DNA of 36,588 nucleotides from Paraburkholderia sp. LEh10 (GCF_017814945.1 NZ_JAGIPX010000074.1:1-36588); one strand, 5' to 3'. Positions 1 through 8,510 are shown, counted from the first letter of the stretch. Translations and numbers: made by a program. The notes: generated by a model not told the origin, from the sequence alone.

Positions 1-155
1 TAAGTGCCGCCCCGCACAGGGGCGACGCCCGCGCCGCGAGGCGCATCGCGGATGCCAGCGATAGCGGCAAAACAAAACCGCATCGCGGATGCCAGCGATA
101 GTGGCAAAACAAAACCGCATCGCGGATGCCAGCGATAGTGGCAAAGCAAAACGAA
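1..155. repeat. Copy of GC-rich intergenic repeat with 37-bp tandem units
   Basis: The window opens inside a repeat whose first 40 bases match the sequence after the palindrome at 17670. Three near-identical 37-bp units follow, starting at 43, 80 and 117, each with the core GCGGATGCCAGCGATAG and then an A-rich GGCAAAACAAAA tail. The same units occur at 17713-17825 and, inverted, at 16984-17130. The block lies 25 bases beyond the 3' end of the argR-like gene. The rest of the element is presumably outside the window. I see no coding sense in it; short open frames here are translations of the repeat. Confidence 0.85.
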
Positions 156-178
156 GCCTCCATCGCAGACAAAATAAA

Positions 179-1231
179 TCAATGCCCCCTGTCCGGCGGT
201 TCAATCAACGCCCCCGCGCGCGGCTCATCGATCTTCGCGCTCCCACCTCCATGCTGTCTCTCGATCCAGTTCCGCCGCTCCTCCCGCGGCGTCACCCCAA
301 ACCGCTCGCGGTACGCATTGGAAAAATGCGCAGCAGAAGAAAAACCACATGCCAGACTGATCTGCACGACAGACTTGCTCGTGCGCTGCAACTGCGTGCG
401 CGCCTTCGCAAGCCGCAGCCCAAGGTAGTACTTCGATGGCATCGAGCCAAGGTATTGCCTGAACAGGCGCTCCAGCTGCCGGCGCGAAACGCCGACAAGC
501 CCCGCGATCTCGTCCGACGTCAACGGGTCCTCGATGTTCGCCTCCATCAGCAGCAACGCATCGTTCAGGCGCGGGTGGCGCTCGCCCGGCGCCGTCACGA
601 ACGGTATGCGCTGGCGCTCTTCGCCCGAGCGCAGCGTGCCCACGCCCATCGTGTCCGCGATGCGCTCGGCCAGCTCCGGGCCGTGATCGCGGCCGATCAT
701 CGCCAGCATGAAGTCGACGGTCGCCTGGCCGCCCACACACGTCGCGCGGTCCCGGTCGATTTCGAAGATCTGCTGCGTGACGATCGAGCGCTCGAACTGC
801 TCCGTGAACTGCTGGTACGTTTCCCAGTTCACGCTCACGCGATAGCCGGACAACTGCCCCGCCATTGCCAGCCACCAGACGCCGTGGTGGATGCCCGTCA
901 CGAGCGGCGTGCGCTGCCCGACGCGCGACAGGCTCGCCAGAAAGAGGCGGTAATCCGCGAATTGCTGGAAGCGCTCGCTGACGATGATCAGCCAGTCGCA
1001 TGAAATGGCATCGCCGAACGCGGCGTCGGCCGGCCATTGCGCGCCGCCCGCGAGCGGCACGGGACGGCCGTCCCATGAACAGACCTGCCAGCGGTACAGC
1101 GCACGGCCGTCGATTTCGTTCGCAAGGTTCAGCGCATCGACGATGGGACCGACGCCCGACATCGACACGGGCGGCAACGCGACGATCGCGACCTGGGTCG
1201 TGCGCGCGGGACTGGACGACGGGCGTGGCAT
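179..1231 (-). CDS. argR: ArgR-like AraC-family regulator with DJ-1/PfpI-type N-domain
   Basis: Transcription regulator of 350 residues in the GlxA/ArgR group. Residues about 12-190 resemble a class I glutamine-amidotransferase/DJ-1 domain, but the nucleophile-elbow position reads GIHHGVWWLA with no Cys, so it probably senses a ligand rather than catalysing. Residues about 225-325 form the AraC DNA-binding domain with two helix-turn-helices (DEIAGLVGVSRRQLERLF and the GFSSAAHFSNAYRERFGVTP region). It follows hisP by 17 bases in the hisQ-hisM-hisP order. This matches Pseudomonas aotJQMOP-argR, where ArgR responds to arginine, and that match is the basis for the symbol; the ligand here is inferred. 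No clear Shine-Dalgarno precedes the ATG, so it may be translationally coupled. The C-terminal 25 residues are variable and end close to the repeat at 1-155. Confidence 0.85.
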   Translation of the reverse strand: MPRPSSSPARTTQVAIVALPPVSMSGVGPIVDALNLANEIDGRALYRWQVCSWDGRPVPLAGGAQWPADAAFGDAISCDWLIIVSERFQQFADYRLFLASLSRVGQRTPLVTGIHHGVWWLAMAGQLSGYRVSVNWETYQQFTEQFERSIVTQQIFEIDRDRATCVGGQATVDFMLAMIGRDHGPELAERIADTMGVGTLRSGEERQRIPFVTAPGERHPRLNDALLLMEANIEDPLTSDEIAGLVGVSRRQLERLFRQYLGSMPSKYYLGLRLAKARTQLQRTSKSVVQISLACGFSSAAHFSNAYRERFGVTPREERRNWIERQHGGGSAKIDEPRAGALIEPPDRGH

Positions 1232-1248
1232 TGCTGCGCGTTGCAGGG

Positions 1249-2040
1249 TTACTTGAGGCTGCCCGACAGGAACTGCTTCAGACGTTCGCTTTTGGGCGAC
1301 ACTAGCACTTCCGAAGGCACGCCCTCTTCTTCCGTGCGGCCCTGATGCAGGAACATCACATGGTTCGACACGTTGCGCGCGAAGCCCATTTCGTGCGTCA
1401 CGACGATCATCGTGCGGCCTTCTTCAGCGAGCTTCTGCATCACCTTCAGCACTTCGCCGACAAGCTCCGGGTCGAGCGCGGAAGTGGGCTCGTCGAACAG
1501 CATCACATCGGGGTTCATCGCCAGCGCGCGCGCAATCGCGACGCGCTGCTGCTGGCCGCCCGACAGATGCGACGGATATTGCTTCTCCAGACGCGGCGCG
1601 AGACCCACCTTCTCCAGATACGCGCGCGCGCGGTCTTCGGCTTCCTTGCGCGGCACGCCGAGCACGTGAATCGGCGCTTCGACCACGTTCTCCAGCACGT
1701 TCATGTGCGCCCACAGGTTGAAGTGCTGAAACACCATCGCGAGCTTCGTGCGGATACGCTGCAACTGCTTGTGATCCGCGACTTCGAAGTTGCCGTGACG
1801 GTCGACCTTCGTGCGCACGGCTTCCCCATCGACGACGATCTGCCCGGCATTGGGCCGCTCGAGAAAGTTGATGCAGCGCAGGAACGTGCTCTTGCCCGAC
1901 CCGCTCGCACCGATGATGCTGATCACGTCGCCCTTGTTGGCGTTCAGCGAGACGCCCTTCAGCACTTCGTTGTCGCCATAGCGCTTGTGGATGTCCTGCA
2001 CGGCGAGCTTGCAGGCTTCCGTTTGAGTCGTGTGGAGCAA
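1249..2040 (-). CDS. hisP: Histidine/arginine-type ABC importer, ATPase subunit
   Basis: ATP-binding subunit of a polar amino-acid importer (HisP/AotP family), acting on the inner face of the membrane with the two permeases encoded upstream. Visible motifs are Walker A GASGSGKST, the Q-loop near VFQHFNLW, signature LSGGQQQRVAIARAL, Walker B VMLFDEPTSALD and the switch His in VVTHEMGF. I chose the TTG at 2040: it has GGGAGAG four bases upstream and gives 263 residues, the normal HisP length. The longer frame from an ATG at 2127 overlaps the hisM stop as ATGA but adds 29 Ala/Arg-rich residues that do not look like the family. Function is secure at the family level; His versus Arg/Lys/ornithine as substrate cannot be decided. 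Confidence 0.93.
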   Translation of the reverse strand: MLHTTQTEACKLAVQDIHKRYGDNEVLKGVSLNANKGDVISIIGASGSGKSTFLRCINFLERPNAGQIVVDGEAVRTKVDRHGNFEVADHKQLQRIRTKLAMVFQHFNLWAHMNVLENVVEAPIHVLGVPRKEAEDRARAYLEKVGLAPRLEKQYPSHLSGGQQQRVAIARALAMNPDVMLFDEPTSALDPELVGEVLKVMQKLAEEGRTMIVVTHEMGFARNVSNHVMFLHQGRTEEEGVPSEVLVSPKSERLKQFLSGSLK

Positions 2041-2123
2041 GGTGCTCTCCCGAAGTGAAGATGGGTGAAACGTGATGCTTGCCGCGATGCGTGCAGCCGC
2101 GGCCGTATGCCGCCGTGGCGCTG

Positions 2124-2837
2124 TCAATGCCGGCGCACGGCCAGATACGCGAGCCAGTGACGCTCGGCGCGCCGGAACAGCGCAACCAGCGCGAACGATA
2201 CAGCAAGATAGATCAGCGCCGCGAGCCCGAATGCCTCGAACGAACGATAGGTGGCCGAGTTCGCATCGCGCGCGACCTTCAGCACATCGGGTACGGTGGC
2301 CGTGAAGGCGACGGTGGTCGCGTGCAGCATCAGGATCACTTCGTTACTGTACAACGGCAGCGCGCGGCGCAGCGCGGACGGTATCACAATCCGCCGGTAC
2401 ATCGTGAACCAGCTCATCCCGTACGCACGCGCGGCTTCGACTTCGCCATGCGGCGTCGTGCGGATCGCGCCCGCGAAAATCTCCGTCGTGTACGCACACG
2501 TGTTCAACGCGAACGCAAGGATTGCGCAGTGAAAGCCGCTGCGGAAAAACGCATCGAGCAACGCATGCGAGCGCACGAACTCCAGGCTGTACATACCCGT
2601 GTAGATGAGCAGCAGCTGCACGTACAGCGGCGTGCCGCGAAACACATACGTGTAGAGGCGCACGGGCGTCGACAGCCAGCGCTTCTTCGACACGCGCGCC
2701 ACGGCAAGCGGTATCGACGCGACGAAGCCGATGCCGATCGACGCGACCAGCAGCCACAGCGTCACCGCAAGACCCGAGATGCGCTGGCCGTCCCAGTAGA
2801 GGAACGCGCGCCAGAACTGGTTGAGAATGTCGATCAT
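2124..2837 (-). CDS. hisM: Histidine/arginine-type ABC importer, permease HisM
   Basis: Inner-membrane permease of 237 residues, HisM/AotM type. It has about five hydrophobic segments (first near residues 22-45, last near 205-225) and the cytoplasmic EAA loop near residues 133-150 (GEVEAARAYGMSWFTMYRRI), which docks with the ATPase. It lies 23 bases downstream of hisQ and is followed directly by hisP, so the three are one transcription unit. The two permeases are expected to form a heterodimer. The N-terminal MIDILNQFWRAFLYWDG is typical for this family, which supports the ATG at 2837 although the ribosome-binding site is weak. Confidence 0.93.
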   Translation of the reverse strand: MIDILNQFWRAFLYWDGQRISGLAVTLWLLVASIGIGFVASIPLAVARVSKKRWLSTPVRLYTYVFRGTPLYVQLLLIYTGMYSLEFVRSHALLDAFFRSGFHCAILAFALNTCAYTTEIFAGAIRTTPHGEVEAARAYGMSWFTMYRRIVIPSALRRALPLYSNEVILMLHATTVAFTATVPDVLKVARDANSATYRSFEAFGLAALIYLAVSFALVALFRRAERHWLAYLAVRRH

Positions 2838-2860
2838 GGTCGTCTCTTGCAGGTCAGCAG

Positions 2861-3550
2861 TTAGAGTTCGGCGTGCCGCACGCCGATCGAATAGCGCTTT
2901 TCCAGCCAGATCAGCACGAGGTTCGATACGGTCGTGATCGCCAGATAGATCGCCGCGGCAACGAGAATGAAGAAGAACATGTTGAACGTGCTCTTGCCGG
3001 CGTCCTGCGCGGCCTTGACGACATCGGCGAGACCGATGATCGACACGAGCGCGGTCGCCTTCACGAGCACCTGCCAGTTGTTGCCGATGCCCGGCAGCGC
3101 GAAACGCATCATTTGCGGAAACAGGATGCGGGCGAACACGCGCGCGCCGCTCATCCCGTACGCCGCGCCCGCTTCGAGCTGGCCGCGCGGCACGGCGAGA
3201 AACGCGCCACGAAACGTTTCGGTGAAGTACGCGCCGTAGATGAAGCCGAGCGTCAGCACGCCGGCGACGAACGGGTCGATGTCGAATTGCGGCAGCTCGA
3301 GTGCGTCGGTCAGATCATTGACGGCGATCTGGATGCTGTAGAACAGCAGCAGCATCAGCACGAGATCGGGCACCGAGCGGATCAGCGTCGTATAGCCCGT
3401 CGCGATCGCGCGCATCGGCCGGTTGAACGACAGCTTCGCCGCCGCGCCGATGAGACCGAGGACGACGGCTGTTGCGAGCGAAAGAACCGACAGTTCGATC
3501 GTCTTGATCGTGCCATCGAGGAGCACCGGACCAAAGCCATAGAGAAACAC
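2861..3550 (-). CDS. hisQ: Histidine/arginine-type ABC importer, permease HisQ
   Basis: Inner-membrane permease of about 229 residues, HisQ/AotQ type, with several hydrophobic helices and the EAA loop (GQLEAGAAYGMSGARVF). I prefer the GTG at 3550: AGGAG lies six bases before it, and the product then starts MFLYGFGPVLL, like other HisQ proteins. An ATG at 3556 sits directly against the AGGAG with no spacer. First gene of the hisQ-hisM-hisP-argR unit. In the classical HisJQMP and AotJQMP systems a periplasmic binding-protein gene precedes it; none is present here, and a 93-bp tandem repeat starts at 3562, next to the ribosome-binding site. The binding protein is presumably encoded elsewhere. 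Confidence 0.92.
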   Translation of the reverse strand: MFLYGFGPVLLDGTIKTIELSVLSLATAVVLGLIGAAAKLSFNRPMRAIATGYTTLIRSVPDLVLMLLLFYSIQIAVNDLTDALELPQFDIDPFVAGVLTLGFIYGAYFTETFRGAFLAVPRGQLEAGAAYGMSGARVFARILFPQMMRFALPGIGNNWQVLVKATALVSIIGLADVVKAAQDAGKSTFNMFFFILVAAAIYLAITTVSNLVLIWLEKRYSIGVRHAEL

Positions 3551-3561
3551 GCGCATCTCCT

Positions 3562-3793
3562 GTCGACCAGCGTTGGCGCTTTAGCGCCTACGCTGGTCCC
3601 ATGCCAGGCCGGTGGGTGCCGGCGCTTCAGCGCCTGCTCCCACCCCCTCGGCGAGTCGACCAGCGTTGGCGCTTTAGCGCCTACGCTGGTCCCATGCCAG
3701 GCCGGTGGGTGCTGGCGCTTCAGCGCCTGCTCCCGCCCCCTCGGCGAGTCGACCAGAGAGTTGGCGCTTTGACGCCTTACCCTGGTCCCATGA
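3562..3793. repeat. 93-bp tandem repeat, 2.5 copies, each with two hairpins
   Basis: Units start at 3562, 3655 and 3748, each opening with GTCGACCAG; the third copy is partial and diverged. Each full unit holds two inverted repeats. The first has arms ACCAGCGT and ACGCTGGT enclosing GGCGC-TTTA-GCGCC. The second has GGTGGG and CCCACC enclosing GGCGC-TTCA-GCGCC. The layout is like REP/BIME elements: paired GC hairpins in an intergenic site. It lies just upstream of hisQ. Translations of it give a recurring low-complexity peptide, which I regard as artefact. Confidence 0.9.
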
Positions 3794-4194
3794 ACCGCAA
3801 GTGCCATCAGCCGGAAAGGCTGCAACTCCTGCGGCATGGCGCGGATACTCGCAAGAAAAATAATTTGCTCAAACGGCAGCATCATCCTCTTGTGCGTCGC
3901 AATATCCGGTGTCGCATACGCGTGTGAGCATCGAACGCCCGCTACATCAAGCGCGATCACTTTGTAAGCACACTGCACACGCGTTGCGCCTGCCGCGAAT
4001 TCGCAAGTTTCGGGTCGCTTTTTCGATAGACGCCCGGCGCCGCCTGCATGCCCGCAAACCCGCGCCCATTGGGGCTTTCCCTGAAGGCGACGCACACGGG
4101 TCACGGTCCATCGGAGCCGCGCGTTAGACTTGCCTTGCCGCGACGCCCATGCCGCGACGGCACGACCACGCCGCTTCCCTCACAGGATTGCCGC
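3794..4194. other. Intergenic, no gene recognised
   Basis: About 400 bases between the tandem repeat and the methyltransferase start. I looked on both strands for a remnant of a periplasmic amino-acid binding protein, which would normally precede hisQ, and recognised none. Promoters for the divergent hisQ unit and the methyltransferase are expected here. The more AT-rich stretch at 3853-3870 and around 3957-3970 could serve, but no convincing -35/-10 pair was seen. Confidence 0.5.
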
Positions 4195-4803
4195 ATGACA
4201 CTGCGCCCCGACTCCGCCACGCTCGACGCCTACACGCGCGACGCCGCCCGCTACTCGCGTGAATGGCTCGACCAGCCGCCGCCCGACGACATGTACGCGC
4301 TGTGGCAAGAACACCTGCTGCCGGCAGGCAAGACGGCGGATATCGGCTGCGGCAACGGACGCGATGCCGGGTGGCTTGCGGATCACGGGTATCGCGTGAC
4401 GGGCTTCGATGCGTCGGACGGCATCCTCGAAGAAGCGCAGCGGCTCTATCCGCAAATCGGATTCCGCAAGGCGACGCTGCCGTCGCTCGCCGAGATCGAC
4501 GAGCAGTTCGACAACGTGGTGTGCGAGACCGTGTTGATGCACCTGCCCGCCGACGCGATCACCGATGCAATCGACAACCTCGTGCGCATCCTGCGGCCAA
4601 GCGGCATGCTGTATCTGTCATGGCGCGTGACCGACGGCGAGGACGCGCGTCAACAGGATGGGCGGCTCTATTCGGCATTCCCGCCGTCGCTCGTCACGCA
4701 CGCGCTGACTGGCTGCATGATCCTGTTCGCCGACGATACGACGAGCGCAAGTTCGGGCAAGCGCGTGTGCCGCATCATCGCCGCGAAGCGCACGGACGGC
4801 TGA
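4195..4803 (+). CDS. Class I SAM-dependent methyltransferase
   Basis: Protein of 202 residues with a class I methyltransferase fold. Motif I is TADIGCGNGRDAGWLA (about residues 47-62), the acidic residue after beta-2 is in VTGFDASDG, and a later strand is DNVVCETVLMHL. It is close to the small TehB/UbiE-like group; the methyl acceptor cannot be told. The ATG at 4195 is chosen because the open frame upstream (from 4048) is Pro/Arg-rich and unlike any methyltransferase N-terminus. It stands alone: divergent from the hisQ operon and convergent with the patatin gene. Confidence 0.8.
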   Translation: MTLRPDSATLDAYTRDAARYSREWLDQPPPDDMYALWQEHLLPAGKTADIGCGNGRDAGWLADHGYRVTGFDASDGILEEAQRLYPQIGFRKATLPSLAEIDEQFDNVVCETVLMHLPADAITDAIDNLVRILRPSGMLYLSWRVTDGEDARQQDGRLYSAFPPSLVTHALTGCMILFADDTTSASSGKRVCRIIAAKRTDG

Positions 4804-4805
4804 CG

Positions 4806-4838
4806 CGTTTGCACATTCAGCGTCATTCAGCGCAAACG
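4806..4838. terminator. Weak inverted repeat between convergent genes
   Basis: Arms CGTTTGC (4806-4812) and GCAAACG (4832-4838) are perfect complements separated by 19 bases, three bases after the methyltransferase stop and before the 3' end of the patatin gene. There is no T-tract, so a terminator role is only suggested by position. Confidence 0.35.
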
Positions 4839-4882
4839 GACGGCCTTAAAGCGCGCTCACGACGACGAGGCGCACGCTTGCC

Positions 4883-5902
4883 TCAGTCGATGCCGAGGCA
4901 AGCGCGGATGGCGGGCAGCATCGACTCGACGGCGGCGCGTCCTTCCGCGATCGCGGGCTGCGCGCGGTGAAAATCGAAAATGCCCATGCCGCCCAGGCGC
5001 GGCTGGATCAGGATGTCGGCGGGTTCGCCCGCGAGCCGGCTTCGCGTGATCCGCACCTGCATGATGTCGATGCTTTGCGCGATCGAACTGAGCATCGACG
5101 GCACGCGCGCGCTCGGCGAGGGCGGCACGCGCACGTCGCGCGAATGCTGCTCCGGCGATGGTTGCAGCCAGTTCGGAAACGGCCTGCCGTTGCGCCGCAG
5201 CAGCATCGGCGGCGCGGGCGTCGCGATCTGGGGCGGCGGCGCATCGGGATCGAGCGCGAGCGGCTCGGGTTCAGCGACAGCTTCGTCAACGGGCATGGGC
5301 GGCAGATCGACCACCGCGCCGCCGAAGTCGCGGCCATTCAGAATGTCGTTGTTCAGATCGACGGCGATCACGCAGTCGGCCCGCATGCCGCGCGCAGCGG
5401 ACACGGGCACGGGGTTCGACAGGCCGCCATCGACGAGCCACACGCCGTCATGCAGCACCGGCGTGAAGATGCCCGGAATCGCAATCGACGCGCGCACTGC
5501 ATCGACCACGCCGCCGTCCTGCAGCCAGGTCTCGCGGCCCGAATCGAGCTCTGTCGCGACGGCGGCGAACGGCATTTTCAACTCGCGGATCTCGCGGCCG
5601 TTGAAGCGGTTCGCAAACACCTGAATGACCTTCTTGCCGCCGAGCAGCCCGCCCGAAAACCGCAGATCGAGCAGACGCACGACCGACTGCCACGTGAGCC
5701 GCGTGACCCACTCTTCCAGCCAGTCGAGATCGCCGTTCGCATAGACGGCGCCCACCAGCGCGCCGATCGACGTGCCCGCAACGAGATCCGGCCTGATGCC
5801 CGCGTCGTGCAGCGCGCGGATCGCGCCGATATGCGCCCAGCCGCGCGCAGCGCCTCCGCCGAGCACGAGGCCGATGCGCCGGTATCTTCTTCGCGTGGAC
5901 AC
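4883..5902 (-). CDS. Patatin-like phospholipase (RssA-like)
   Basis: Predicted acyl-hydrolase of 339 residues with the Ser-Asp dyad of patatins. The oxyanion motif GGGAARG is at about 15-21, the nucleophile Ser45 is in GTSIG, and the catalytic Asp158 is in VDGGLSNP. The core (1-185) is typical of bacterial RssA-type cytoplasmic proteins. From about 200 to 265 there is a Pro-rich linker, followed by a C-terminal part (about 270-330) that belongs to this longer proteobacterial subgroup. No signal peptide is visible. Substrate unknown, probably phospholipid or lysophospholipid. It is followed upstream on the same strand by the lipoprotein gene, 85 bases away. Confidence 0.85.
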   Translation of the reverse strand: MSTRRRYRRIGLVLGGGAARGWAHIGAIRALHDAGIRPDLVAGTSIGALVGAVYANGDLDWLEEWVTRLTWQSVVRLLDLRFSGGLLGGKKVIQVFANRFNGREIRELKMPFAAVATELDSGRETWLQDGGVVDAVRASIAIPGIFTPVLHDGVWLVDGGLSNPVPVSAARGMRADCVIAVDLNNDILNGRDFGGAVVDLPPMPVDEAVAEPEPLALDPDAPPPQIATPAPPMLLRRNGRPFPNWLQPSPEQHSRDVRVPPSPSARVPSMLSSIAQSIDIMQVRITRSRLAGEPADILIQPRLGGMGIFDFHRAQPAIAEGRAAVESMLPAIRACLGID

Positions 5903-5987
5903 GGTTGTTTTCTCCCTTGTTTGCAGGCGTTTTATGTTTGGACCTGGATTGCACGTCCTTGTTTTCGCCGCGGCTTCCCGTGCTACG

Positions 5988-6557
5988 TCAGTGACCGCGC
6001 ATCACATCCGAGCGCGACGTCGTGTAGACGATGTGATTGACGTCGAAATGCACGTTGAAAAAGCCCTCTTCGGTGACGCCGCCCTCGCGCCACTTCCAGC
6101 TCCACACCGTCTCCGGCTTGAGCGGATAGACGGCCACTTCGCCTGGCTTGCCGAGCAGGCGCCGCACTTCGTCTTCCGTCATGCCGGGCCGGATCTTCGC
6201 GAAGTTCGCGGCCGTGAGCACCTGCGTGATGGCCTGCAACGTGCCGTCCGGGGCGATGTCCACCATGTAGGTATTGAGGCCCTGCGGACCGCGCGGATAT
6301 TCGAGGCGCTTCGAGCCGTCGGTGAAGTCGCGCTCGGTCTCGGGCTTGCCCATCTGGTCGCGGATCTGGGCTTCCGTCGTGACACCGGGCGTCAGGCCCT
6401 TCAGAAGCAGCGCATCCGGTTTGACGGCGTTGAAAAATTCCTTCAGCTTTTGCACGGCTTGCTCGCTTTGCTGGTCGTTGCAGCCGGCAAGCGCGGACAG
6501 CGCGCCTGCCACGGCCACGGAAAGCATCATGTTGCGCAACGTTGTGCGGATAACCAT
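5988..6557 (-). CDS. Lipoprotein with two BamE/SmpA-like repeats
   Basis: Predicted lipoprotein of 189 residues. A signal peptide with lipobox LSALAGC gives lipidated Cys26. The mature part appears to hold two copies of a BamE/SmpA-type unit. The first runs from about 53 to 110 (LTPGVTTEAQIRDQMGKPE, then a W/Y-rich beta section). The second runs from about 120 to 180 (IRPGMTEDEVRRLLGKPGE, then VWSWKWREG). Single-unit BamE belongs to the outer-membrane protein assembly complex; this duplicated protein is not the normal BamE and its role is unknown. An outer-membrane or periplasmic scaffold role is a guess from the fold. Confidence 0.75.
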   Translation of the reverse strand: MVIRTTLRNMMLSVAVAGALSALAGCNDQQSEQAVQKLKEFFNAVKPDALLLKGLTPGVTTEAQIRDQMGKPETERDFTDGSKRLEYPRGPQGLNTYMVDIAPDGTLQAITQVLTAANFAKIRPGMTEDEVRRLLGKPGEVAVYPLKPETVWSWKWREGGVTEEGFFNVHFDVNHIVYTTSRSDVMRGH

Positions 6558-7520
6558 CTTCGGCGATACGAAAATCGAATGATATAAACGACAAGAGCAT
6601 AACCCGCTCGAAGGCGGGATCGCGTGCGAACGCCGTGCAGATGTGTATGCAAAGTTAAAGAATTGCTACGCGAGATTTCGCGCTCGACAAAGCTCGGCTA
6701 TGAAGATGCTGATGAAGCGAAAATGCTGATGAAGCGCGAATGCGCGTGACGGGCGATGAACGGTTGCAGGAACAGCGGCGTCGCGCGCATCGAATGAAAC
6801 GCGACACGCGTCGCGTTTCGGCCAGAAGTCGCATGGACTCCTGGCCGTGACGCAATTTTCACCGCTATGGACGGCCGCCGGAACGGCAGCCGCTGGCCCC
6901 TCGACAATCCTGCAAGTGAAGACAATCTAGCTGCGGCCCATGAAATGCGCGAGAGCGCGTTTACACCGAATCGGCCGACGAATCCGGCCGCCCTAGGCGA
7001 ACTACCAAGCCGTCGTGCCCTTCGCGGCATGAGCGGCTGCGCGAGCGCGACAGCGCCGGGCGGCATGCCGGCGCCCGGCTGACCCGGCCAGCCCGGTTCG
7101 TCCGGGTGTGCGCTGCGTAGCCGACCTACGCGTGACGTGACGGGCCGACCGGCGTCGAGGTCCGTGGAGGCCGCCGCCTCATCATGCGGGAATGCGTCGC
7201 GCCGTCCCGCGTCGTTGGCGGCGACGCTTCCACACTAGCGCGTGCGCGCGCGCGATTCTGTGCGAGGGCACACGCTGCGCAACGTGCGGCGCGTCTCGGG
7301 TGCCCTGTTTTTGGGCTGTTCCGATTGACGCACGCGCGGCCTTCGCTGCGCGCCCGCTCCGACCATCGCCCGCCGCCCACTCGACCCTGCTGTCCGCAGG
7401 GGCATGCTCAAGCCGCCAGCAGGAAAAAGGACGCTTTGGCACAATCCGCTTTTGCCCACACCAGCACGGCCCCGCCGATCGCTCTTGCAAAGAACGGCGG
7501 CTGACCGCACATCGATTGTC
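6558..7520. other. Long intergenic stretch, no gene supported
   Basis: Nearly 1 kb with only short open frames rich in Arg and Pro on both strands and none with a recognisable protein pattern. A direct repeat ATGCTGATGAAGCG occurs at 6706-6719 and 6723-6736. GC-rich self-complementary blocks occur near 7050-7115 (repeats of CCGGGC/GCCCGG). I see no tRNA or clear terminator. It should carry the promoters of the divergent lipoprotein and oxidoreductase genes. Confidence 0.5.
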
Positions 7521-8510
7521 ATGATTCCTTTTTCGGTCCTCGACCTTTCTCCCATCACGGCGGGCGCGAGCGCGTCGGACGCGTTTCGCAACACGCTCGA
7601 TCTCGCGCAGCATGCCGAGCAATGGGGCTACAAGCGCTACTGGCTCGCCGAACATCACAATATGACGGGTATCGCGAGCGCGGCGACGTCGGTCGTGATC
7701 GCGCACGTCGCGGGCGGCACGAAGACGATCCGCGTCGGTTCGGGCGGCGTGATGCTGCCCAACCACGCGCCGCTCGTGATCGCCGAGCAGTTCGGCACGC
7801 TCGAGTCGCTGTATCCGGGGCGGATCGATCTCGGCCTCGGCCGCGCGCCGGGCACGGATCAGACGACAGCCCGCGCATTGCGCCGCGAGTTGCACGGCAG
7901 CGCCGATGCATTCCCCGACGATGTCGTCGAGTTGCAGCGCTACTTCGCCGAGCCGGTGCCGGGCCAGCGCGTGCGCGCGGTGCCGGGCGCGGGCCTGCAC
8001 GTGCCGTTGTGGCTGCTCGGTTCGAGCCTGTTCAGCGCGCAACTGGCGGCGGCGCTCGGGCTGCCGTTCGCGTTCGCGTCGCACTTCGCGCCCGACTACA
8101 TGATGCAGGCGCTGCATGTGTACCGCGCGCAGTTCCGCCCTTCCGCGACGCTCGCGCAGCCCTATGCGATGGTCGGCGTGAACCTGTTCGCCGCCGATAC
8201 GAATGCAGAGGCGCAACGTCTCTTCACATCGCTGCAGCAGCAGTTCATCAATCTGCGGCGCGGCACGCCGGGCCAGTTGCAGCCGCCCGTCGACCAGCTT
8301 GCGGCGTCGGAGATGGAGTTGGGCAGCGTGCGGCATTCGCTCGCGTGCTCGGTCATCGGCGACCGCGAGACGGTGCGTGACGGCCTGCGGTCCATCATCG
8401 AGCAGACGGGCGCCAATGAATTGATGCTGACGGCACAGATCTACGATCACGCAGCGCGGCTGCGCTCGTTCGAAATCGGCGCGCAGCTTCGCGACGAGAT
8501 CGGCGCGTAA
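7521..8510 (+). CDS. Luciferase-like flavin-dependent oxidoreductase (YhbW-like)
   Basis: Protein of 329 residues in the LLM class of flavin-dependent oxidoreductases, single-component YhbW-like group. The N-terminus MIPFSVLDLSPI, the AEHHNM motif (about 43-48), the VGSGGVMLPNH segment and LGLGRAPGTD are hallmarks. It likely uses FMNH2 or F420-like reduced flavin with molecular oxygen; the substrate is unknown. The ATG at 7521 fits the family N-terminus; the longer frame from 7404 is non-conserved. It is transcribed toward the convergent hydrolase gene, with a perfect hairpin between them. Confidence 0.88.
   Translation: MIPFSVLDLSPITAGASASDAFRNTLDLAQHAEQWGYKRYWLAEHHNMTGIASAATSVVIAHVAGGTKTIRVGSGGVMLPNHAPLVIAEQFGTLESLYPGRIDLGLGRAPGTDQTTARALRRELHGSADAFPDDVVELQRYFAEPVPGQRVRAVPGAGLHVPLWLLGSSLFSAQLAAALGLPFAFASHFAPDYMMQALHVYRAQFRPSATLAQPYAMVGVNLFAADTNAEAQRLFTSLQQQFINLRRGTPGQLQPPVDQLAASEMELGSVRHSLACSVIGDRETVRDGLRSIIEQTGANELMLTAQIYDHAARLRSFEIGAQLRDEIGA

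Noticed and set aside
3562..3793. Possible CRISPR array
   Set aside because: The 93-bp units are contiguous, without unique spacers, and there are no cas genes.
3382..4104. 240-residue minus-strand open frame through the 93-bp repeats
   Set aside because: It is the translation of the tandem repeat and the antisense of hisQ N-terminal codons; the peptide repeats follow the DNA repeat exactly.
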